Source: Comamonas suwonensis (GTDB lineage: Bacteria > Pseudomonadota > Gammaproteobacteria > Burkholderiales > Burkholderiaceae_C). Taken from it: DNA of 64,000 bases. Position numbers and translations under genes: made by a program. The stretch is taken from contig NZ_JABBCQ020000001.1 of assembly GCF_012844455.2 (NCBI RefSeq), positions 248,001 through 312,000 on the forward strand, in the 5' to 3' direction. Within the stretch, counting starts at the first letter, position 1, and every line of letters begins with the position of its first letter. Positions 62,290 to 64,000 of the stretch are shown in pieces. The notes below the pieces were generated by a model that was not told the DNA's origin, searched no databases, and worked only from the letters and a program-made list of their open reading frames with translations.

Positions 62290-64000
62290 ATGAACGCCGC
62301 TGTGCAAAGCCTGAACATTCAGGCTCCTGAATACGTCAAGAACCCCAAGCTTATCGCCTGGGTGGCCGAGATGGCTTTGCTGTGCAAGCCCGCCCAGATT
62401 CACTGGTGCGACGGCTCGCAAGCCGAATACGACGCTCTGTGCCAGCAGCTGGTGGACGCAGGTACCTTCAAGCCCCTGGCCAAGCGCCCCGGCTCTTTCC
62501 TGGCCTGGACCGATCCTTCGGACGTGGCCCGCGTGGAAGACCGCACCTACATCTGCTCCGCCAAGAAGGAAGATGCCGGTCCCACCAACAACTGGATGGA
62601 ACCTGCGGACATGCGTGCCACGCTGAACCCCTTGTTCGACGGTTGCATGGCCGGTCGCACCATGTACGTGGTGCCTTTCTCCATGGGCCCGCTGGGTTCG
62701 GACATTGCCCATGTCGGTATCGAGCTGTCTGACAGCCCCTATGTGGCCGTCAACATGAAGATCATGACCCGCATGGGCAAGGCCGTGTATGACGTGATCG
62801 GGACCGACGGCGAGTTCGTGCCCTGCGTGCACACCATTGGCGCCCCCTTGGCCGCTGGCGAGAAAGACGAAACCACCTGGCCTTGCAGCAAGACCAAGTA
62901 CATCGTTCACTACCCCGAAACCCGCGAAATCTGGTCCTATGGTTCTGGCTACGGCGGCAATGCGCTGCTGGGCAAGAAGTGCTTTGCACTGCGTATTGCC
63001 TCGACCATGGGCCGCGACCAGGGCTGGTTGGCCGAGCACATGCTCATCCTGGGCGTGACGAATCCTGAAGGTAAGAAGTACCACGTGGCTGCCGCCTTCC
63101 CCTCGGCTTGCGGCAAGACCAACTTCTCTATGCTGGTACCGCCCAAGGCCTTCGATGGCTGGAAGGTCACCACCATTGGCGACGACATCGCCTGGATCAA
63201 GCCTCAGGCCGACGGCTCGCTGCGTGCCATCAACCCCGAAGCCGGTTACTTCGGCGTGGCTCCCGGCACCAATATGCTGACCAACCCCAACTGCATGTTG
63301 AGCTTGGACAAGAACGTGATCTTCACCAACGTGGCGCTGACCGATGACGGCGATGTGTGGTGGGAAGGCATGGAAAAGGACCAAGGCAAGCTGCCCGATC
63401 ACCTGATCGACTGGCAAGGCAAGGACTGGACGCCCCAGATCGCCAAGGAAACCGGCGCCAAGGCCGCTCACCCCAATGCCCGCTTCACCGTGGCTGCCAT
63501 CAACAACCCCGCGCTGGACGAAGCTTGGGACGACCAAAAGGGCGTGAAGATCGACGCCATCATTTTTGGTGGCCGCCGCTCGACCACCGTGCCTCTGGTC
63601 ACCGAAGCGCTTGACTGGACCGAAGGCGTGTACATGGCTGCAACCATGGGCTCTGAAACCACCGCTGCCGCCTTTGGCGCGCAAGGCGTGGTGCGTCGCG
63701 ATCCCTTCGCCATGCTGCCTTTTGCTGGCTACAACATGAGCGACTATTTCCAGCACTGGCTGGATCTGGGTGCCAAGATTGAAGGCCAGGGAGCGGCTCT
63801 GCCCAAGATCTTCACGACCAACTGGTTCCGCAAGAACGCCGACGGCAAGTTCGTCTGGCCCGGCTACGGCGAAAACATGCGCGTGCTGAAGTGGATGATT
63901 GACCGCCTGGAAGGCCAGGCCGAAGGTCAGCCAACTGCTTTCGGCATTGCTCCTCAGTACGCCGAAATCAACTGGACCGGTCTGGACTTTGACGCAGCCC
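62290..64000 (+). CDS. pckG: Phosphoenolpyruvate carboxykinase (GTP), partial
   Basis: Converts oxaloacetate and GTP into PEP, the entry step of gluconeogenesis. The first 570 residues are present of about 615 expected; the 3' end is outside the window. Seen: the [16 protein letters not shown] substrate region, the P-loop [13 protein letters not shown] with the hyper-reactive Cys, and [12 protein letters not shown]. The GTP type is clear from the kinase loop. The start ATG at 62290 follows a structured leader. Confidence 0.96.
   Translation, partial: MNAAVQSLNIQAPEYVKNPKLIAWVAEMALLCKPAQIHWCDGSQAEYDALCQQLVDAGTFKPLAKRPGSFLAWTDPSDVARVEDRTYICSAKKEDAGPTNNWMEPADMRATLNPLFDGCMAGRTMYVVPFSMGPLGSDIAHVGIELSDSPYVAVNMKIMTRMGKAVYDVIGTDGEFVPCVHTIGAPLAAGEKDETTWPCSKTKYIVHYPETREIWSYGSGYGGNALLGKKCFALRIASTMGRDQGWLAEHMLILGVTNPEGKKYHVAAAFPSACGKTNFSMLVPPKAFDGWKVTTIGDDIAWIKPQADGSLRAINPEAGYFGVAPGTNMLTNPNCMLSLDKNVIFTNVALTDDGDVWWEGMEKDQGKLPDHLIDWQGKDWTPQIAKETGAKAAHPNARFTVAAINNPALDEAWDDQKGVKIDAIIFGGRRSTTVPLVTEALDWTEGVYMAATMGSETTAAAFGAQGVVRRDPFAMLPFAGYNMSDYFQHWLDLGAKIEGQGAALPKIFTTNWFRKNADGKFVWPGYGENMRVLKWMIDRLEGQAEGQPTAFGIAPQYAEINWTGLDFDAA

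Noticed and set aside
62203-63756. 517-residue open frame antisense to pckG
   Set aside because: Low-complexity His/Gly/Val-rich translation created by codon bias of the strong pckG gene; no start signal or domain.
1-64000. tRNA, rRNA, CRISPR arrays, insertion sequences, prophage
   Set aside because: I looked for conserved tRNA ends, regular spaced repeats, transposase and phage motifs by eye and saw none; a tRNAscan-type run was not possible.

Overview
The window reads as chromosome of a betaproteobacterium of the family Comamonadaceae, most likely Comamonas or a close relative (inferred from gene content and order, not from a database search). Pointers are the order mnmG-rsmG-lysE-parA-RBBP9 hydrolase-parB, an aerobic benzoyl-CoA (box) cluster, Bug-type solute-binding proteins, and a scattered intergenic repeat carrying AGCTGCTTGCGC that I associate with this family. 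No rRNA, tRNA, CRISPR array, insertion sequence or prophage was seen.

Left part (1-19.3 kb). A leftward iron-uptake and export block: AraC regulator, TonB-dependent siderophore receptor, DUF3649, PepSY protein, DUF3325, then macA and macB (macB cut by the window edge). leuA runs divergently from the AraC gene behind a structured leader. A 1.1 kb gene-poor islet follows, then a YkgJ-type Cys-cluster protein. Next is a leftward heavy-metal RND efflux operon (czcB-czcA-czcC) with its response regulator and sensor kinase.

Centre (19.3-40 kb), the most interesting part. dinG lies between two AT-rich non-coding stretches that carry many DnaA boxes. The right one (about 22.98-23.87 kb) contains two paralogous modules 429 bp apart; each has five TAG-like triplets, exactly 14 bp, then a DnaA-box sequence. 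This is a candidate oriC although dnaA is not in the window. Between 28.1 and 38.5 kb lie four parS palindromes and one weaker match, around the mnmG-rsmG-lysE-parA-hydrolase-parB cluster that encodes ParA and ParB. Together these suggest the window holds the origin-proximal segregation domain. Between them are a PagL-like lipid A deacylase, a Spy/LTXXQ protein, rdgC, a thiolase, a CopZ/CueR copper pair with a recognisable operator, a chemoreceptor, an old-yellow-enzyme reductase, a glutathione transferase, a BLUF photoreceptor and an FMN reductase.

Right part (40-64 kb). Mixed metabolism: class II aldolase, M20 peptidase, MFS pump with a divergent AraC regulator, an ECF sigma/anti-sigma pair directly upstream of a periplasmic sulfite dehydrogenase (sorA-sorB), a membrane-tethered methyltransferase, SEL1 and CsgG-like lipoproteins, a GlcD-type FAD oxidase, a Bug protein with an unusual leaderless BMP-family protein, a PduO-type cobalamin adenosyltransferase, boxA-boxB-boxC for aerobic benzoyl-CoA epoxidation, threonine dehydratase, a slipin, a 45-residue membrane protein, and pckG (cut by the right edge) behind a strong leader hairpin.
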